Program-made: the position numbers and the translations under genes
Part shown: positions 63,601-64,000 of the stretch, one piece after another
Numbering within the stretch: position 1 is the first letter of the stretch
Layout: every line of letters begins with the position of its first letter
Origin: Dipteris shenzhenensis
Lineage: Eukaryota; Polypodiophyta; Polypodiopsida; Gleicheniales
Assembly: GCA_047967505.1 (NCBI GenBank)
Contig: CM106541.1
Length of the DNA: 64,000 nucleotides
Direction: 5' to 3' (one strand)
The notes under the pieces: generated by a model
Seen by the model: the letters and a program-made list of their open reading frames with translations, nothing else
The model's database searches: none
Told to the model about the DNA's origin: nothing

Positions 63601-64000
63601 GAGTCCAGCAACATCGCACAGGCAGTACCAGTACAGCAGTTCATCGCAATTGAGGAGATTTGCACGGAGGCAATTCATGTACCTGCTGATGAACCATGGA
63701 TCATTGATAGTGGTGCATCGTGCTACATGACCATTCGGAAGGATTGGTATACCTCTCTACAGTCGATAGGGAATGACATCCTGGTAGCAGTCAGCAATGA
63801 TGCAAAATGTCTAGCACAAGGAAAAGGTATGATTGCTCTCAAGTCAGATGGAGTTGTAAAACAGTTGTCCGATGTTCTTTATGTGCCAGATATCAAGAGG
63901 AACTTGTTGTCCATTTCCGCGATCACGGATCAGGACCTCAAAGTTCAATTTGATAAGAATGGTGCACAGATTATGGATCTTCAAGGGAAGGTCATTGGTA
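63601..64000 (+). CDS. copia-S protease region, partial at window end
   Basis: An open frame continues from the gag tail to the window end. WIIDSGASCYMTIRKDWYTS carries the intact DSGA active site; ALKSDGVVKQLSDVLYVPDI and KRNLLSISAITDQDL are the usual downstream protease motifs. It would cleave the Gag-Pol polyprotein. The frame is intact within the window, but the upstream gag is broken, so the element is probably dead. Integrase and reverse transcriptase would lie beyond 64000. Confidence 0.8.

Larger units (their letters stand above)
62081..64000 (+). mobile_element. copia-S: 5' part of a Ty1/copia element, runs off the window
   Basis: LTR (62081-62731), tRNA-Met primer site, degenerate gag and the start of protease are present; the rest lies beyond the window. 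The gag type and the protease (IIDSGASCYMT) are copia. Stops and small deletions in gag show decay, while the protease frame to the window end is open. Confidence 0.88.

Noticed and set aside
1-64000. Endogenous pararetrovirus or other viral insertion
   Set aside because: All reverse transcriptases seen fall with copia, gypsy or LINE elements by domain order and motifs; no movement or coat protein features were recognised.

Overview
The window looks like a repeat-dense stretch of a large land-plant nuclear genome. It contains degenerate Ty1/copia and Ty3/gypsy LTR retrotransposons, several families of plant-type LINEs, and one spliced host gene whose closest remembered relatives are plant pseudouridine synthase 7 (TruD/PUS7) proteins. 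The LINE and gypsy types, the AT-rich introns and a 7-kb intron full of transposons suggest a large, possibly seed-free plant genome (fern or lycophyte). That placement is inference. I recognised no tRNA, rRNA, CRISPR, bacterial or viral-operon content.

Layout. 1-1251: LINE-B and LINE-A fragments. 1252-4650: copia-B (minus), with an in-frame deletion that removes integrase. 4660-16784: copia-C (plus), split by copia-D (minus, 8862-15094), which sits in the RNase H region with a perfect 5-bp target duplication. 16842-29660: LINE-A and LINE-B pieces interrupted by gypsy-E (minus, 18896-25045). 29661-34390: the most complete LINE-B copy (minus), with an L1-like ORF1. 35916-44762: the 3' exons of the PUS7-like gene; its large intron holds LINE-C (antisense) and LINE-A (sense) fragments. 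46190-48856: more LINE-B. 48857-51623: a non-coding LTR element with tRNA-Met primer site and tripled polypurine tract. 51625-57700: gypsy-P (plus). 57732-62080: intergenic DNA with an unusual CGTCTAT motif array, a probable LTR and fold-back repeats. 62081-64000: the 5' end of copia-S (plus), running off the window.

None of the transposons looks autonomous: every coding region has stops, frameshifts or deletions. Copia-D (two frame breaks) and gypsy-E pol (three in-frame stops and one catalytic-site change) are the best preserved. The PUS7-like exons, in contrast, join in frame with canonical splice sites and end in a conserved C-terminus, so this is probably a living gene.

The most unusual signal is in the gypsy-E LTRs. 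About 290 bp carry up to 12 consecutive short hairpins with different but self-complementary stems and a recurring loop. Read in the element's sense direction, six of the loops are UNCG tetraloops closed by C-G, and all four UNCG variants occur. Other LTRs in the window (copia-B, copia-C, copia-D, copia-S) also carry strong palindromes. This points to LTR hairpins as a recurrent feature that normal annotation would miss.
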